In this document: positions 1 to 9,380 of the stretch, piece by piece | Numbering within the stretch: position 1 is the first letter of the stretch | How the letters are laid out: every line of letters starts with the position of its first letter | From: Burkholderiales bacterium | GTDB taxonomy: Bacteria; Pseudomonadota; Gammaproteobacteria; Burkholderiales; Casimicrobiaceae | Assembly: GCA_020845855.1 (NCBI GenBank) | Contig: JADLEZ010000217.1 | Span: 1 to 39,752 of the forward strand | Length of the DNA stretch: 39,752 bases | Direction of reading: 5' to 3' | Position numbers and translations under genes: made by a program | The notes under the pieces: generated by a model | What the model saw: only the letters and a program-made list of their open reading frames with translations | Database searches by the model: none | Told to the model about the DNA's origin: nothing

Positions 1-69
1 CCGCAAAAAAGGAGCCCGAGTGCGCATCCGGAAACCAAGGGCTTCGTCCCGCACCACGGGGCGCCGGGG

Positions 70-1593
70 ATGAACATTCCCGACCTCCTGTCGCAGGGCG
101 TCGCCCGTTGGCCCGATCGGACCTGCGTCGCCGAAGGCGATCGATCGCTCACATTTCGCGAGGTCGACGCCCGGGCGGATCGGCTGGTGCAGGCCTTTTG
201 CGCACGCGGCCTGCAGCCGGGTGACCGAATCGCACTCCTGGCGCTGAGCGAACTCGAGTACCTCGAGATCCAGGTCGCTGCCCAGCGCGCCGGCGTTGTC
301 CTCGTGCCGCTGAACTTTCGGCTCTCCGGCCGCGAACTCGCCACGGTCGTGAGCGACTGCGAGCCCCGGCTTCTGATCCACGGCCAGGAATTCGGTGACG
401 CGGCGGCAGCGCTCGACGTTTCGTCGACCTGGCATCTCGGAGCGGCCGGCTTCGGCGAGGCATACGACGCGGTACTCGCCGAATTCGCACCCGGGGCAGG
501 ACGCGCCTATCTCGACAGCTCCAAGGCGTGCCTCATCGTCTACACGAGCGGCACGACGGGACGGTCGAAGGGCGCGGTCATCTCCAACGGCGCGTTCTGG
601 GCGCGCCTGAATCTTTGCAGCGTCGAGTTTCCCGCTCACGCCCACGATCGGCTCCTCTTTCCGATTCCGATGTTTCACGTCTCGTCCTCGATCGCCTACG
701 CATTCGTGTACCGAGGCTGCCCGATCGTGCAGATGCGCTCGTTCGACCTCGACGGCGCGATCCGGCTGCTCGAGGAGCGTCCGATATCGCACGCCGTGCT
801 CGTTCCGACGATCATCCAGCGCCTCGCCGTTCGACTGGAAGCCGAGCCGAGGCCGCTGGCGGCGCTGCGACTCGTGATCTACGGCGGTTCCGCGATCGCC
901 CCCGCCGCGCTGCGGCACGCCATGGACGTTCTCGGATGCGAGTTCGCACAGGTCTACGGCTTGACCGAGGGCCTGAACGCGACGGTGCTTCGAACCAGCC
1001 GGATCGACGTGGAGCGGCATCCCGAGCGCCTCGGCTCGGCGGGCACGCCGGCCATTTCGTACGACGTGAAGGTCGTCGATGCCGGCGGCGGCGAGGTCCC
1101 GCCCGGAGAAGTCGGCGAGATCATCGTGCGAGGCCCGTGCCTCATGGAGCGGTACTGGAATGCGCCGGAAGCGACCGCCGAGGCGCTGCGCGACGGTTGG
1201 CTGCACACCGGCGATCTCGGCCGTCTCTCCGAGGACGGCTACCTGTTCGTCACCGACCGCGTGAAGGACATGATCGTCTCCGGTGGCGAGAACGTCTACG
1301 CGCGCGAGGTGGAAGACGCCTTCTACGAGCATCGCGATGTCCTCGAAGTGGCTGTCTTCGGCATTCCCAGCGAGACTTGGGGCGAGGTGGTGCACGCAAT
1401 GGTCGTCGGCCGGGAGGGCGCTCGGCTCGAGCCTGACGAGCTGATCCGGCACTGCCGTGAGCGGCTCGCCCATTACAAGGTGCCGAGGTCGATCGAGATC
1501 ACCGACAGCCTGAAGAAGAACGCGACCGGGAAGATCCTGAAGCGCGATCTGCGCGCCCCCTACTGGCAGGGCAGGGATCGGGCGATCGGGTGA
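70..1593 (+). CDS. Class I AMP-forming acyl-CoA synthetase/ligase
   Basis: Predicted to activate a carboxylic acid to its acyl-CoA through an acyl-adenylate, in the cytoplasm. The 507-residue protein has the whole family signature: the phosphate-binding loop YTSGTTGRSKG from residue 158, the adenine-site motif YGLTEG near 297, LHTGDLG near 377, the hinge-region KDMIVSGGENVYAREVED near 398, and the C-terminal catalytic lysine of NATGK at about residue 488. Length is normal for medium-chain or aromatic acid ligases. The ATG at 70 gives the usual family N terminus. The frame stays open to the window edge, so a slightly upstream start cannot be excluded, and another frame ends at 71-73 in an ATGA overlap, as an upstream operon partner would. 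It converges on the ABC importer operon. Acid substrate unknown. Confidence 0.93.
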   Translation: MNIPDLLSQGVARWPDRTCVAEGDRSLTFREVDARADRLVQAFCARGLQPGDRIALLALSELEYLEIQVAAQRAGVVLVPLNFRLSGRELATVVSDCEPRLLIHGQEFGDAAAALDVSSTWHLGAAGFGEAYDAVLAEFAPGAGRAYLDSSKACLIVYTSGTTGRSKGAVISNGAFWARLNLCSVEFPAHAHDRLLFPIPMFHVSSSIAYAFVYRGCPIVQMRSFDLDGAIRLLEERPISHAVLVPTIIQRLAVRLEAEPRPLAALRLVIYGGSAIAPAALRHAMDVLGCEFAQVYGLTEGLNATVLRTSRIDVERHPERLGSAGTPAISYDVKVVDAGGGEVPPGEVGEIIVRGPCLMERYWNAPEATAEALRDGWLHTGDLGRLSEDGYLFVTDRVKDMIVSGGENVYAREVEDAFYEHRDVLEVAVFGIPSETWGEVVHAMVVGREGARLEPDELIRHCRERLAHYKVPRSIEITDSLKKNATGKILKRDLRAPYWQGRDRAIG

Positions 1594-1614
1594 AAGAATG
1601 CGCCGCGTGCGCTT

Positions 1615-2418
1615 TCAGAACACCTTGCGCAGTCCGCCGAGCTTCTCGAACAGGACGACGAAGACGACCGCCAACCCGATCAGCGCGGTCGATACCGAAG
1701 CGATCAGGGGATCGTTCGAATAGTCGATGTGCAGGTACATCTGGATCGGCAAGGTGACCTGATAGGGGCCGGCGAGAAACAGCGACACGGTGAGGTTGTC
1801 GAACGAGGTGATGAAGGCGAAGGCCGCGGCGACCAGCACGCCCGGCCTGATCAATGGATAGACAACGTGGCGATGAGCGGCAAACCAGCTCGCCCCGAGG
1901 GTGCGCGCCGCGTGCTCCAGGTTCACGTTGAACCCCTTAAGCGACGCCCCGACGATGCGCAGGACGAAGGGAAAGCAGAGAATGACGTGCGACAGGACCA
2001 GGCCCGTGAAGCTCTGCGCCATTCCGAACTTGCTGAAGAACTGGAGCAACGCCAGGCCGATGACGACCTGCGGCACGATCAGCGGCGCCATGCAGAGCGT
2101 TTCCAGCACGGTGCCGCCGCGAAAGCGGTAGCGCACCAGCGCGAGCGCGGTCAGTGTCCCGAGAACGACGGAGCCCGCCGCGCTAAGGGCGGCCAGCGCC
2201 AGGCTGCGCAGGAACGCCTTCAGGAAATCCTCGCTGCGCAGCAACTCCTCATACCAGCGCAACGACAGCCTGCCCTCTGGGAGCCTGAGGAATTCGGCCG
2301 GCGTCAGCGATACGATCACCACGATCACGAGCGGCACCAGAATGAACAGCGCCGCCAGCGCGACGAACGCCGCCAGCGGCAGCCCCATGCCCCGCCGGCT
2401 CAGCGAATTCCTCTCCAT
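1615..2418 (-). CDS. ABC importer permease, spermidine/putrescine PotC type
   Basis: Inner-membrane subunit of an importer of the polyamine/opine family. The 267 residues show an N-terminal transmembrane helix (about residues 13-35) followed by five more hydrophobic segments. The cytoplasmic EAA-like loop is AARTLGASWFAAHRHVVYPLIRPG, given here only by its key residues: the A-G pair near 175 and P and G near 187-191. It is the last gene of a five-gene operon, and its ATG overlaps the 3' end of the other permease by 19 bases, so translation is probably coupled. The substrate cannot be read from the permease. Family assignment is firm, polyamine specificity is not. Confidence 0.93.
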   Translation of the reverse strand: MERNSLSRRGMGLPLAAFVALAALFILVPLVIVVIVSLTPAEFLRLPEGRLSLRWYEELLRSEDFLKAFLRSLALAALSAAGSVVLGTLTALALVRYRFRGGTVLETLCMAPLIVPQVVIGLALLQFFSKFGMAQSFTGLVLSHVILCFPFVLRIVGASLKGFNVNLEHAARTLGASWFAAHRHVVYPLIRPGVLVAAAFAFITSFDNLTVSLFLAGPYQVTLPIQMYLHIDYSNDPLIASVSTALIGLAVVFVVLFEKLGGLRKVF

Positions 2419-3275
2419 CGCCTTCCCTGGAAGCCGGCGGACACCGCGAACGTGATGCCCAGCGTGACCAGCAGCATGATGAACGAGATCGCCGCCCCGA
2501 AGGACCAGTTGAGAAGAACCAGGTTCTGCTCGTAGATGAGGTAGGCGACGACCTTCGCCCGGGTCCCGCCGAGCAGCGCCGGCGTGATGAAAGTGCTGGC
2601 GCTGATCGAGAAGACCAGCACCACTCCCGCGATGACACCGGGCAGGCTCAGCGGGAGGGTGATCTTGCGAAACGCATCGAAACCGGATGCCCCGAGGTTA
2701 CGCGCCGCAAGCAGCAGGCGCGCATCGATCTGCGTCAGCCGGGTGTAGATCGTCAGGATCATCAGGGAGAGAAACACGTGAACGAGCCCGACGACGATGC
2801 CGAACTCGTTCCACATCAGCCTGAGCGGCTCTTCGGTCAGCCCCAGCCGGCCGAGCCACACGTTGATCACGCCGTTCGGCGCGAGCAGCACCACCCACGC
2901 AAATGACCGCACCACGGCGCTGATCAGGAGCGGCGCGAGAAAGACCAGCAGGATGAGCGAGGCGGTCCGCGGTCTCGCGACGTTCAGCGCATACGCCACC
3001 GGATAGCCGACCACAACGCAGACCGCCGTCGTGATCAGGCTCACCTTGACGGTTCGCCAGAGGATCGCCAGATAGTAAGGGTCGAGCAGGAACCGCTCGT
3101 AGTTCGCGAGCGAGTATCCGGGCGGGACCACGCCGCCCTGCGAAGGATTCACGTTCTGGAAGCTCAGGTGGAGCAGCGTGCCCAGCGGCAGGAGGAAGGT
3201 GAAGAACAGGAACGCAAGCGGCAGCGCCAGGAGCGCGAAGCGGATCCCGACGGCGCTCCGGGGCGTTCGAATCAA
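2400..3275 (-). CDS. ABC importer permease, spermidine/putrescine PotB type
   Basis: Inner-membrane partner of the neighbouring PotC-type permease. The 291 residues begin with a transmembrane helix (about residues 11-33), have a periplasmic loop with NVNPSQGG, then five further membrane segments and an EAA-type loop (AARNLGASGFDAFRKI, near residue 195). The start appears to be a TTG at 3275 that overlaps the ATPase stop in a 4-base TTGA. A GGAG lies just upstream, and the resulting N terminus ([12 protein letters not shown]) leads straight into the first helix. PotB-type and PotC-type subunits normally form a heterodimer, matching the two permease genes here. Confidence 0.92.
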   Translation of the reverse strand: MIRTPRSAVGIRFALLALPLAFLFFTFLLPLGTLLHLSFQNVNPSQGGVVPPGYSLANYERFLLDPYYLAILWRTVKVSLITTAVCVVVGYPVAYALNVARPRTASLILLVFLAPLLISAVVRSFAWVVLLAPNGVINVWLGRLGLTEEPLRLMWNEFGIVVGLVHVFLSLMILTIYTRLTQIDARLLLAARNLGASGFDAFRKITLPLSLPGVIAGVVLVFSISASTFITPALLGGTRAKVVAYLIYEQNLVLLNWSFGAAISFIMLLVTLGITFAVSAGFQGRRWRGIR

Positions 3276-4369
3276 TTCGACTCCGCGGCGATGAAGACCG
3301 CGTGCTCTTCGCGCCAGTAGACTTTCACGCGCCCGTTCTCCGGGAGCTCCTCGGTGGTCGTCGCGACCAGGCTCTCGTTGCCGACCTGCAGGACGTATCG
3401 CTTCGATTCCCCCAGGAAGGTCCTGCGCAGGACGCGCGCCTCGAAGGCATTGCAGTGCGCGGGAGGCGAGTCCGATAAGCGCACGTGCTCGGGACGCACG
3501 AAGACCTTTCCGGGCGCGCCGGACCTTGCCGGACGCGGCACCGTCACCGACATCTCGAGCCCCGAATTCGACCGGAACCGCCCTTCGGCGCCGGGCCCGT
3601 CCGTCAACGCGCCGGCGACGATGTTGGACTGGCCGACGAACGTCGCCACGAACTCGTTCTCCGGGCGGCAGTAGATGTCGGTGGACGATCCGATCTGGAC
3701 GATCCTTCCGTGATTCATCACGCCGACCCGGTCCGCCAATGCAAACGCTTCCTGGATGTCGTGGGTGACGAAGATGGTCGTGATGTTAGTGCTCTTCTGG
3801 ATATCCTTGAGCTCCTCGCGCATCTCCTCCCGGAGCTTCGCGTCGAGATTGCTCAACGGCTCGTCGAGCAGAAGCAGCTTCGGCATCACCACCAGCGCCC
3901 GGGCGATGGCGACCCGTTGCTGCTGCCCGCCGGAGAGCTCGCGAGGCAGGCGGTGGTCGAACCCTTGGAGTCGCACGGTCCCGAGCGCGGCGCTGACCCG
4001 CTCCGCTACCGCCGCGGCGGGGACGCGCCGCATGCGCAGGCCGAACGCCACGTTGTCGAAGACGCTCATGTGCGGGAACAGCGCGTAGTCCTGAAAGACC
4101 ATCGCGACATCGCGCTTGTGAATCGGGCGATTCGCGAGCGCTTGGCCGGCAAGCCAAAACCCGCCGCGGTCGTGCGATTCGAAGCCGGCGATCAGCCGCA
4201 GCGTGGTGCTCTTGCCGCAGCCCGACGGTCCCAGCAGCGCGAACAGCTCGCCTTCGCCGATGTCCAGCGCCGCGATGTCGACGACCGGAGAGGACTCGTA
4301 GGACTTCGCCACGTCGCGCAGGCTGAGGTAGCCCGCGGATCCGGCGGGCGCTCCCGCTGCGATCGTCAT
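3272..4369 (-). CDS. ABC importer ATPase, PotA/MalK type with TOBE domain
   Basis: Energises the importer encoded around it. With the ATG at 4369 the protein has 365 residues. Visible are Walker [10 protein letters not shown] (47-55), the Q-loop in [11 protein letters not shown], the signature LSGGQQQR, Walker B LLLLDEP followed by a D-loop, and the H-switch THDIQE. A C-terminal TOBE-type beta region contains the usual VRPEHVRL motif. The frame is open farther upstream, but that part runs through the TIGR04076 gene in another frame and has no ABC sequence, so the 4369 start is preferred. The stop overlaps the first permease start. Length and domain order are standard for the family. Confidence 0.94.
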   Translation of the reverse strand: MTIAAGAPAGSAGYLSLRDVAKSYESSPVVDIAALDIGEGELFALLGPSGCGKSTTLRLIAGFESHDRGGFWLAGQALANRPIHKRDVAMVFQDYALFPHMSVFDNVAFGLRMRRVPAAAVAERVSAALGTVRLQGFDHRLPRELSGGQQQRVAIARALVVMPKLLLLDEPLSNLDAKLREEMREELKDIQKSTNITTIFVTHDIQEAFALADRVGVMNHGRIVQIGSSTDIYCRPENEFVATFVGQSNIVAGALTDGPGAEGRFRSNSGLEMSVTVPRPARSGAPGKVFVRPEHVRLSDSPPAHCNAFEARVLRRTFLGESKRYVLQVGNESLVATTTEELPENGRVKVYWREEHAVFIAAESN

Positions 4370-4386
4370 TGCCGGACCCGCGCCGA

Positions 4387-4764
4387 TCAGCTGCTGCAGA
4401 TCTCTTTCTGGGCGTCGCCGTACTTCGTCTTCCCCGGAATCGGCGGCTCGACCGGCACGCGAATGAGCTTGAAGATGACGGGCCGCTCGGCGTCGGGGCA
4501 CGAATAGTAAGTCACCTTGTCGATGAAATCCCAGTCCTCCGCCTTGCCCTGGATCAGCCCGCGTATCAAGGGCATGATGGCGCTCAGCGCGGACAGGCAG
4601 ACCTTGTCGGTCTCCTCCATCACCATCATCGTCGCCGGAAAGATGGTGAACGTCATCCGGTCGCCGACCTTGTAGACCGGACACGGCCACCGCACGTGCA
4701 AGTCCTCGCCTTCGATCGTCTTGGGGTCACTGACTTTCACGACTTCGGCCACTATCTTGTACAT
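4387..4764 (-). CDS. TIGR04076 family protein, function unknown
   Basis: A 125-residue soluble protein that I recognise as TIGR04076 by its pattern: an N-terminal MYKIVAEVVKV strand, a CP motif (WPCPVYKVGD, about residues 26-35), a middle region rich in M and C, and a C-terminal SCPDAERPVIFKLIRV block near residues 88-103. Many relatives have CCPDGxRPVxFK, so one cysteine of the usual pair is Ser here. No function is established that I know of. Conserved cysteines suggest a metal or redox role, but this is inference. A GGGAG ribosome site precedes the ATG. It lies 40 bases after the binding-protein gene and 17 bases before the ATPase gene, inside the importer operon, so co-expression is nearly certain. 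Confidence 0.85.
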   Translation of the reverse strand: MYKIVAEVVKVSDPKTIEGEDLHVRWPCPVYKVGDRMTFTIFPATMMVMEETDKVCLSALSAIMPLIRGLIQGKAEDWDFIDKVTYYSCPDAERPVIFKLIRVPVEPPIPGKTKYGDAQKEICSS

Positions 4765-4804
4765 GCTGCTCCCGTGCTGTGCTGGCGGATGTTCCGGTGG
4801 TCGA

Positions 4805-5923
4805 TCAAGGACGCGCGACCGTCTCGATCTCCTTGCCGAACCGCTCGGTCCAGGCGTCGCGGTTCTCGTTGACGTGCCGCCAGTCGAACGAGACGACGCG
4901 CGACATCGCCGCCTGGTCCGGAAGCTTCTTCTGGATCTCCTCGGGCAGCTTCACGTTGCGGTTCATGGGAATCGCGCCGTACTTTTCGGCGAAGGCCTTG
5001 AGCACCGGCTCGCTGAGCAGCAGGTTGACGAAGGCTTGTGCGGCCTTGGGGTGGGGTGCGTTGGCGACCACGCCGACGTAGTTGGCCGTAAGCACCACCC
5101 CTTCCTTGGGAGCAACGAACTGGATGGGCACGCCCCGCTGCGCAAGCTGCGCCGCTCCGGCGTGGCTCCAGACGCCGATCCACGCCGTCTGCGCATCGAA
5201 GAGTTCTCCAACTCGCGTGTACTCCCGTTCGAAGCTCAAGACGCTCGCCGCCAGCTTCTTCATCGCGGCGAAGCCGGGTTCGATGTTCTTCTCGTTTCCG
5301 CCGTTGACTTTGGCGAGCATCAGCAGGGTCTGCAGGCCGAAGTCGGTGCCGATCGCGCCGAGGATGACCTTCCCCTTCAGGCGCGGGTCGAACAGGTCGT
5401 TCCAGGACGTCGGCGGCTTGATGCCGTGCTTCTGCAGCGCTACCGGGTTGTAGATGATGCCGATCATGTTGGCCGACCAGAGCACGCCCTTGTCGTCGGG
5501 CATCCTTGCGTAGTCGTAGACGTCCTTCAGATTGGGGACCGACCGCGCATCCAGCGACGCCCACAGATTCAGCTTGTCGCCCTTGAGTCCGATGATCTCG
5601 GTCGCGATCGCCACGTCGATGGTCGGATTCGACTGCTGTGCGATCACCTTCGCGAGCGTCTCCGTCGACTTGCCCGGCGTATAGACGATCGACGCGCCGG
5701 TCTGCTTCTTGAGCTCCGGACCGATCGTATCGATGAACAACTTCTGAAGCGGTCCGCCCCAGCCCGCAACGTTGACCACGTCCTCGGCGGCTGAACTGGA
5801 CGAAGCCCCCGCCGCGAAGACCACCCCCGCCACGGCGGCTGCCGCCAGCCGGCGTAGCGGTCGACCTGCGAGACGCTCGGACATGCCGCCTGCCGCGACT
5901 CTGACGCAAGAAAAACGATTCAT
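4805..5923 (-). CDS. ABC importer periplasmic substrate-binding protein, PotD-like
   Basis: Captures the substrate in the periplasm for the PotABC-type importer downstream. With the ATG at 5923 (GAGGG ribosome site about 9 bases upstream) it has 372 residues and a Sec signal peptide: a basic segment with RPLRRL, a hydrophobic stretch AAAAVAGVVFAAGA, and probable cleavage after SSSAA. The mature part begins VNVAGWGGPLQ and has the extracellular solute-binding fold (family SBP_bac_8): ELKKQTGASIVY, LWSANMIGIIYN, and a late HPKAAQAFVNLLL segment. An alternative in-frame ATG at 5884 would shorten the leader. It is the first gene of the operon and is preceded by a strong sigma-70 promoter. Ligand unknown: relatives bind polyamines, opines or other small organic cations. 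Confidence 0.92.
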   Translation of the reverse strand: MNRFSCVRVAAGGMSERLAGRPLRRLAAAAVAGVVFAAGASSSSAAEDVVNVAGWGGPLQKLFIDTIGPELKKQTGASIVYTPGKSTETLAKVIAQQSNPTIDVAIATEIIGLKGDKLNLWASLDARSVPNLKDVYDYARMPDDKGVLWSANMIGIIYNPVALQKHGIKPPTSWNDLFDPRLKGKVILGAIGTDFGLQTLLMLAKVNGGNEKNIEPGFAAMKKLAASVLSFEREYTRVGELFDAQTAWIGVWSHAGAAQLAQRGVPIQFVAPKEGVVLTANYVGVVANAPHPKAAQAFVNLLLSEPVLKAFAEKYGAIPMNRNVKLPEEIQKKLPDQAAMSRVVSFDWRHVNENRDAWTERFGKEIETVARP

Positions 5924-5995
5924 CGGCGAATCCCTCGCAACCGTTTTGGTGTGAACTATCTCGATAAACGGAAATTGCTCGCGTTTTTCGGAATG

Positions 5996-6023
5996 ACTAT
6001 ACCGTCGCAACATGCGTTGTCAA
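5996..6023 (-). promoter_or_regulatory. Sigma-70 promoter of the PotD-like importer operon
   Basis: Reading the minus strand, TTGACA (6018-6023, 6/6 match) is followed after 16 bases by TATAGT (5996-6001, 5/6). The expected start of transcription near 5989 leaves a leader of about 65 bases before the ATG at 5923. It is one of the strongest promoter matches in the window. The rest of the 5924-6134 gap shows no other gene. Confidence 0.7.
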
Positions 6024-6134
6024 GAGGGCCGAATCGATTCGATGCCTCTCCGTGACCGCAAAGCAAGACGATCGCTTCCCGATCACGGCGCCGCACGTGG
6101 CCACGGGGAAGCTTTCAGTTGCATGGCCGGCCGG

Positions 6135-7505
6135 CTACGCCGGCTCGGCCACCGCCGGCAAACCGGCGAGCGCCATCGCGAGTTCCTCCTCGCTGTAGCT
6201 GTGATCGGTCAGCCTGCCTGCGAAGTAGTCGATGTACGCCTGCATGTCGAAGTGGCCATGGCCGCAAAGGTTGAACAGGATCGTCCGTGCCACACCGTCC
6301 TCGCGGCAGCGGATCGCCTCGTCGATCGCGCCTTTCACCGCGTGGTTGGCCTCAGGCGCCGGCACGATGCCCTCGGCGCGCGCAAACTGCACGCCGGCAT
6401 CGAACACTGCCACCTGCGGATAGGCCACCGCCTCGATGAGGCCGAGCGTCTTCAGGTGACTCACGAGCGGCGCCATCCCGTGGTAACGCAGTCCGCCGGC
6501 ATGGAAGCCAGGCGGGGTGAACGTGGAGCCCAGCGTGTGCATCTTGGTGAGCGGGGTCAAGTGCGCGGTGTCGCCGAAGTCGTAGGCGTAGCGGCCGCGC
6601 GTGAGGCTGGGACAAGCCGCCGGCTCGACGGCGACGATCCGCATCTTGCGCCCGCCACGCAACTGCGCACCCAGGAACGGCAGCACGATGCCGGCGAAGT
6701 TGGAGCCCCCACCGGTGCAACCGACGATGACGTCCGGGAAGTCTCCGGCCATCTCGAGCTGGGCGATCGCCTCCTGGCCGATCACCGTCTGGTGCAACAG
6801 CACGTGATTGAGCACCGAGCCCAGCGCGTACTTGGTGTCGTCGCGCTGCGCGGCGACCTCGACGGCCTCGGAGATCGCGATGCCGAGGCTGCCCGTGTGC
6901 TTGGGGTTGCGCTCGAGGATCGCCCGGCCCGACCGCGTCTCGGTGGAGGGCGAGGCGATGCAGCGGGCGCCGTAGGTCTCCATCAGCGCCCGCCGGTAGG
7001 GCTTCTGGTCGTACGAGACGCGGACCATGAACACCTGCACCTCGATCCCGAACAGCGCCCCGGCGAACGCAAGCGACGAGCCCCACTGCCCGGCGCCGGT
7101 TTCGGTGACGAGCTTCTTGACACCCGCCTCCTTGTTGTAGAACGCCTGTGCCACGGCGGTATTCGGCTTGTGGCTGCCGGCGGGCGACACACCCTCGTAC
7201 TTGTAGTAGATCCGCGCCGGCGTCTGCAGCGCTGCCTCGAGCCGGCGCGCGCGATAGAGCGGTGTGGGCCGCCACTGGCGGTAGACGTCGCGCACGGGCC
7301 CCGGAATCTCGATCTCGCGCTCCGCCGACACCTCCTGCGCGATCAGCGCCATCGGGAACAGCGGGGCCAGGTCGTCGGGTCCGACCGGCTTGTGCGTGCC
7401 CGGGTGCAGCACCGGCGGCAGCGCCTGCGGCAGGTCGGCGCAGATGTTGTACCAGAAGCGCGGCAGACGCGATTCGTCGAGGACGTACTTGATGGAGTCG
7501 GACAT
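6135..7505 (-). CDS. TrpB2-type tryptophan synthase beta-like PLP enzyme
   Basis: A 456-residue fold-type II PLP enzyme. The Schiff-base lysine is K113 in GSHKPNTA, and the phosphate-binding glycine loop is CTGGGSN near 248. The N-terminal extension ([23 protein letters not shown]), the RPTPLYRA motif and the length above 430 distinguish TrpB2 from the canonical TrpB of about 400 residues. TrpB2 proteins can make tryptophan from indole and serine, or use O-phosphoserine, but many stand-alone copies have unknown roles. There is no trpA or trp operon beside it. It lies 198 bases downstream of an iron-type ABC importer on the same strand. Tryptophan-degrading genes occur 31 kb away, without a direct link. 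Confidence 0.92.
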   Translation of the reverse strand: MSDSIKYVLDESRLPRFWYNICADLPQALPPVLHPGTHKPVGPDDLAPLFPMALIAQEVSAEREIEIPGPVRDVYRQWRPTPLYRARRLEAALQTPARIYYKYEGVSPAGSHKPNTAVAQAFYNKEAGVKKLVTETGAGQWGSSLAFAGALFGIEVQVFMVRVSYDQKPYRRALMETYGARCIASPSTETRSGRAILERNPKHTGSLGIAISEAVEVAAQRDDTKYALGSVLNHVLLHQTVIGQEAIAQLEMAGDFPDVIVGCTGGGSNFAGIVLPFLGAQLRGGRKMRIVAVEPAACPSLTRGRYAYDFGDTAHLTPLTKMHTLGSTFTPPGFHAGGLRYHGMAPLVSHLKTLGLIEAVAYPQVAVFDAGVQFARAEGIVPAPEANHAVKGAIDEAIRCREDGVARTILFNLCGHGHFDMQAYIDYFAGRLTDHSYSEEELAMALAGLPAVAEPA

Positions 7506-7664
7506 GATGGGCTCGCTCGAGGTGGAAGCAAATGGGTCACGGACGGGCGGAGTGGCAACGCCCGACCCTCATTCTCGTGGTCAGGTGGCGCCTTGCGCAT
7601 CCATGAAGATCAAGAAAAGCTCGAATCGGCGGTCGATTGTCCGGCAATCCCCCATCCGGCGAGT

Positions 7665-7681
7665 CTGCCGATGCCCGGCAG
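7665..7681 (-). terminator. Small stem-loop after the ABC permease
   Basis: Six-base arms CTGCCG and CGGCAG enclose a 5-base loop, 22 bases past the permease stop in its reading direction. No T-run follows, so a classical intrinsic terminator is doubtful. It may only be an mRNA 3' structure. The rest of the 7506-7703 gap holds nothing I can assign. Confidence 0.25.
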
Positions 7682-7703
7682 GCAGCAGGCGCCGCGCATG
7701 CGG

Positions 7704-9380
7704 CTAGCGAAACAGGTCGGCCATGTTCTTGCCCGCGAGCCGGCTCGCGGCCAACACCAGCACGAGCGTCATCACCGTCGTGATGGTGCCGATCGCGGAG
7801 GCCTCGGCGAGCAAGTCGCCCAGCACCAGCTCGTAGATCGCGATCGCCATCGTCTTCCAGCGCGCCGAGTACAGGAGCACCGTGGCGCTGATCTCGCCGA
7901 TCAGCGTGGAGAACACGAGGATGGCGCCCGACAGCACGGCGGGTGCGGCGAGCGGCACCATCACCCGCCGCATCGTCGTCGTCCAGCCGGCCCCGCAAAT
8001 CGTCGACGCGTCCTCGAGCTTGGGATCGATCTGGCCGATGGCGGTTGCCACCGACCGGTACACGAACGCGACGCGGCGGGTGAAGTAGGCGAGCACGAGG
8101 ATGAGCGCGGTGCCGGTGAGCACCAGCGGGCCGCTGTTGAACGCGGTCAGGTACGCCACGCCGATGACCAGTCCCGGCAGCACGAACGGCAGCATGATGG
8201 TCGCGTCGAGCGCCCAGCGCGCCCGCAGCCGGCCGCGCGCGCTCGCGTACGCGGTGACGGTGCCGAAAGCCACGCACAGCGCGGTGGCAACACCGGCCAG
8301 GAGCAGGCTGTTGACGATCGGCGACAGGAGCTGCGCGCCGACGCGGCGATAGTGGTCCAGCGTGTAGCTCACCGGCAGCATCGTTCCCGGCCACTTGTCG
8401 GCGAACGACGCCAGCGCGATCGCGAGTTGCGGCAGCACGGCGATCGTGATCAAGAGCCAGCAGTAGGCGGTTCCGGCCACGCGCGCCGCGCGGCTCGCCG
8501 TGCGCACGGCGGCGCTGGCGGTGCCGCCGATGGTCGCGTGCGCACGGCGGCGGTTGACCCACGCGAGCAGGAGCATCGCGAGCACGGTGAGGATCACGTT
8601 GACGGCGGCGATCGCGGCGGCGGCGTTCAGGTTGAAGAAGCCGTGGATCTGGTAGTAGATGAGCGTGGGCAGGACCTGGAACTCGCCGCCGAGGATGGAC
8701 GGCACGCCGAAGTCGCCGACCGCCTTGATGAACACGATCAGCATCGACGCGGCGATCGCGGGAACGGCCAACGGAAGCGTGATGGTGCGGATGACCGTCG
8801 AGCGGCTCGCACCCGCCATGCGCGCCGCCTCCTCGATGTGCGGATCGCCGGCCGCGAGCGCGCCCTGCACGATCAGGAACACGTACGGAAAGTACGACAG
8901 CGCGAGCGCGAGGATCACCCCGGCCGGCCCGTAGATCGCGGGCAGCGTGAGCCCGGTCGTCTGCGCGACGAACTGGGTGATGGTGCCGTTCTTGCCGAGC
9001 AGGATGATCCAGGCGTAAGCGCCGATGAACGGCGGCGAGATGAGGGGCACCACGCTCATCGCGCACAAGAGGCCGCGCAGCGGCAGCTCGACCCGGGCCA
9101 CCGCGTAGGCCATCGGCAGCGCTACCGCCGTGGCGAGCACGGTGGCCGCCACTCCGGAGTAGATCGAGTTCCACAGCGCGCGCTGGTAGCTCGCCGCGGT
9201 GAAGAAGCGCGCGAAGTTGGCGAGCGTAAGGCTCGTCCAGCCCGGCTCCTCGCCGTTCTTCACGAACGCGAGCAGCATCGCGTTGGCGAGCGGATACAGC
9301 AGGAACACGACCGCGATGAGCGCGACCCCAACGCCCAGGACCCAGGCGCCGAGGTCGCGCTGGCGGACCGACACGCTCAT
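7704..9380 (-). CDS. Iron(III)-type ABC importer, fused double permease
   Basis: An inner-membrane protein of 558 residues made of two consecutive permease domains, each with about six transmembrane helices. This is the FbpB/ThiP/PhnU-type architecture, in which one polypeptide replaces a permease pair. The first EAA-like loop is AARMAGASRSTVIRTITLPLAVP, near residues 190-210. The second is EDASTICGAGWTTTMRRVMVPL, near 460. The ATG at 9380 overlaps the ATPase stop by four bases (ATGA), indicating translational coupling. Sequence upstream in the same frame belongs to the ATPase gene read in another frame, so it is excluded. It is the last gene of a three-gene operon. Confidence 0.92.
   Translation of the reverse strand: MSVSVRQRDLGAWVLGVGVALIAVVFLLYPLANAMLLAFVKNGEEPGWTSLTLANFARFFTAASYQRALWNSIYSGVAATVLATAVALPMAYAVARVELPLRGLLCAMSVVPLISPPFIGAYAWIILLGKNGTITQFVAQTTGLTLPAIYGPAGVILALALSYFPYVFLIVQGALAAGDPHIEEAARMAGASRSTVIRTITLPLAVPAIAASMLIVFIKAVGDFGVPSILGGEFQVLPTLIYYQIHGFFNLNAAAAIAAVNVILTVLAMLLLAWVNRRRAHATIGGTASAAVRTASRAARVAGTAYCWLLITIAVLPQLAIALASFADKWPGTMLPVSYTLDHYRRVGAQLLSPIVNSLLLAGVATALCVAFGTVTAYASARGRLRARWALDATIMLPFVLPGLVIGVAYLTAFNSGPLVLTGTALILVLAYFTRRVAFVYRSVATAIGQIDPKLEDASTICGAGWTTTMRRVMVPLAAPAVLSGAILVFSTLIGEISATVLLYSARWKTMAIAIYELVLGDLLAEASAIGTITTVMTLVLVLAASRLAGKNMADLFR

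Noticed and set aside
3272-4690. Longer version of the PotA-like ATPase starting near 4690
   Set aside because: The extra 107 codons overlap the TIGR04076 gene in another frame and do not resemble any ABC sequence. The start at 4369 is sufficient.
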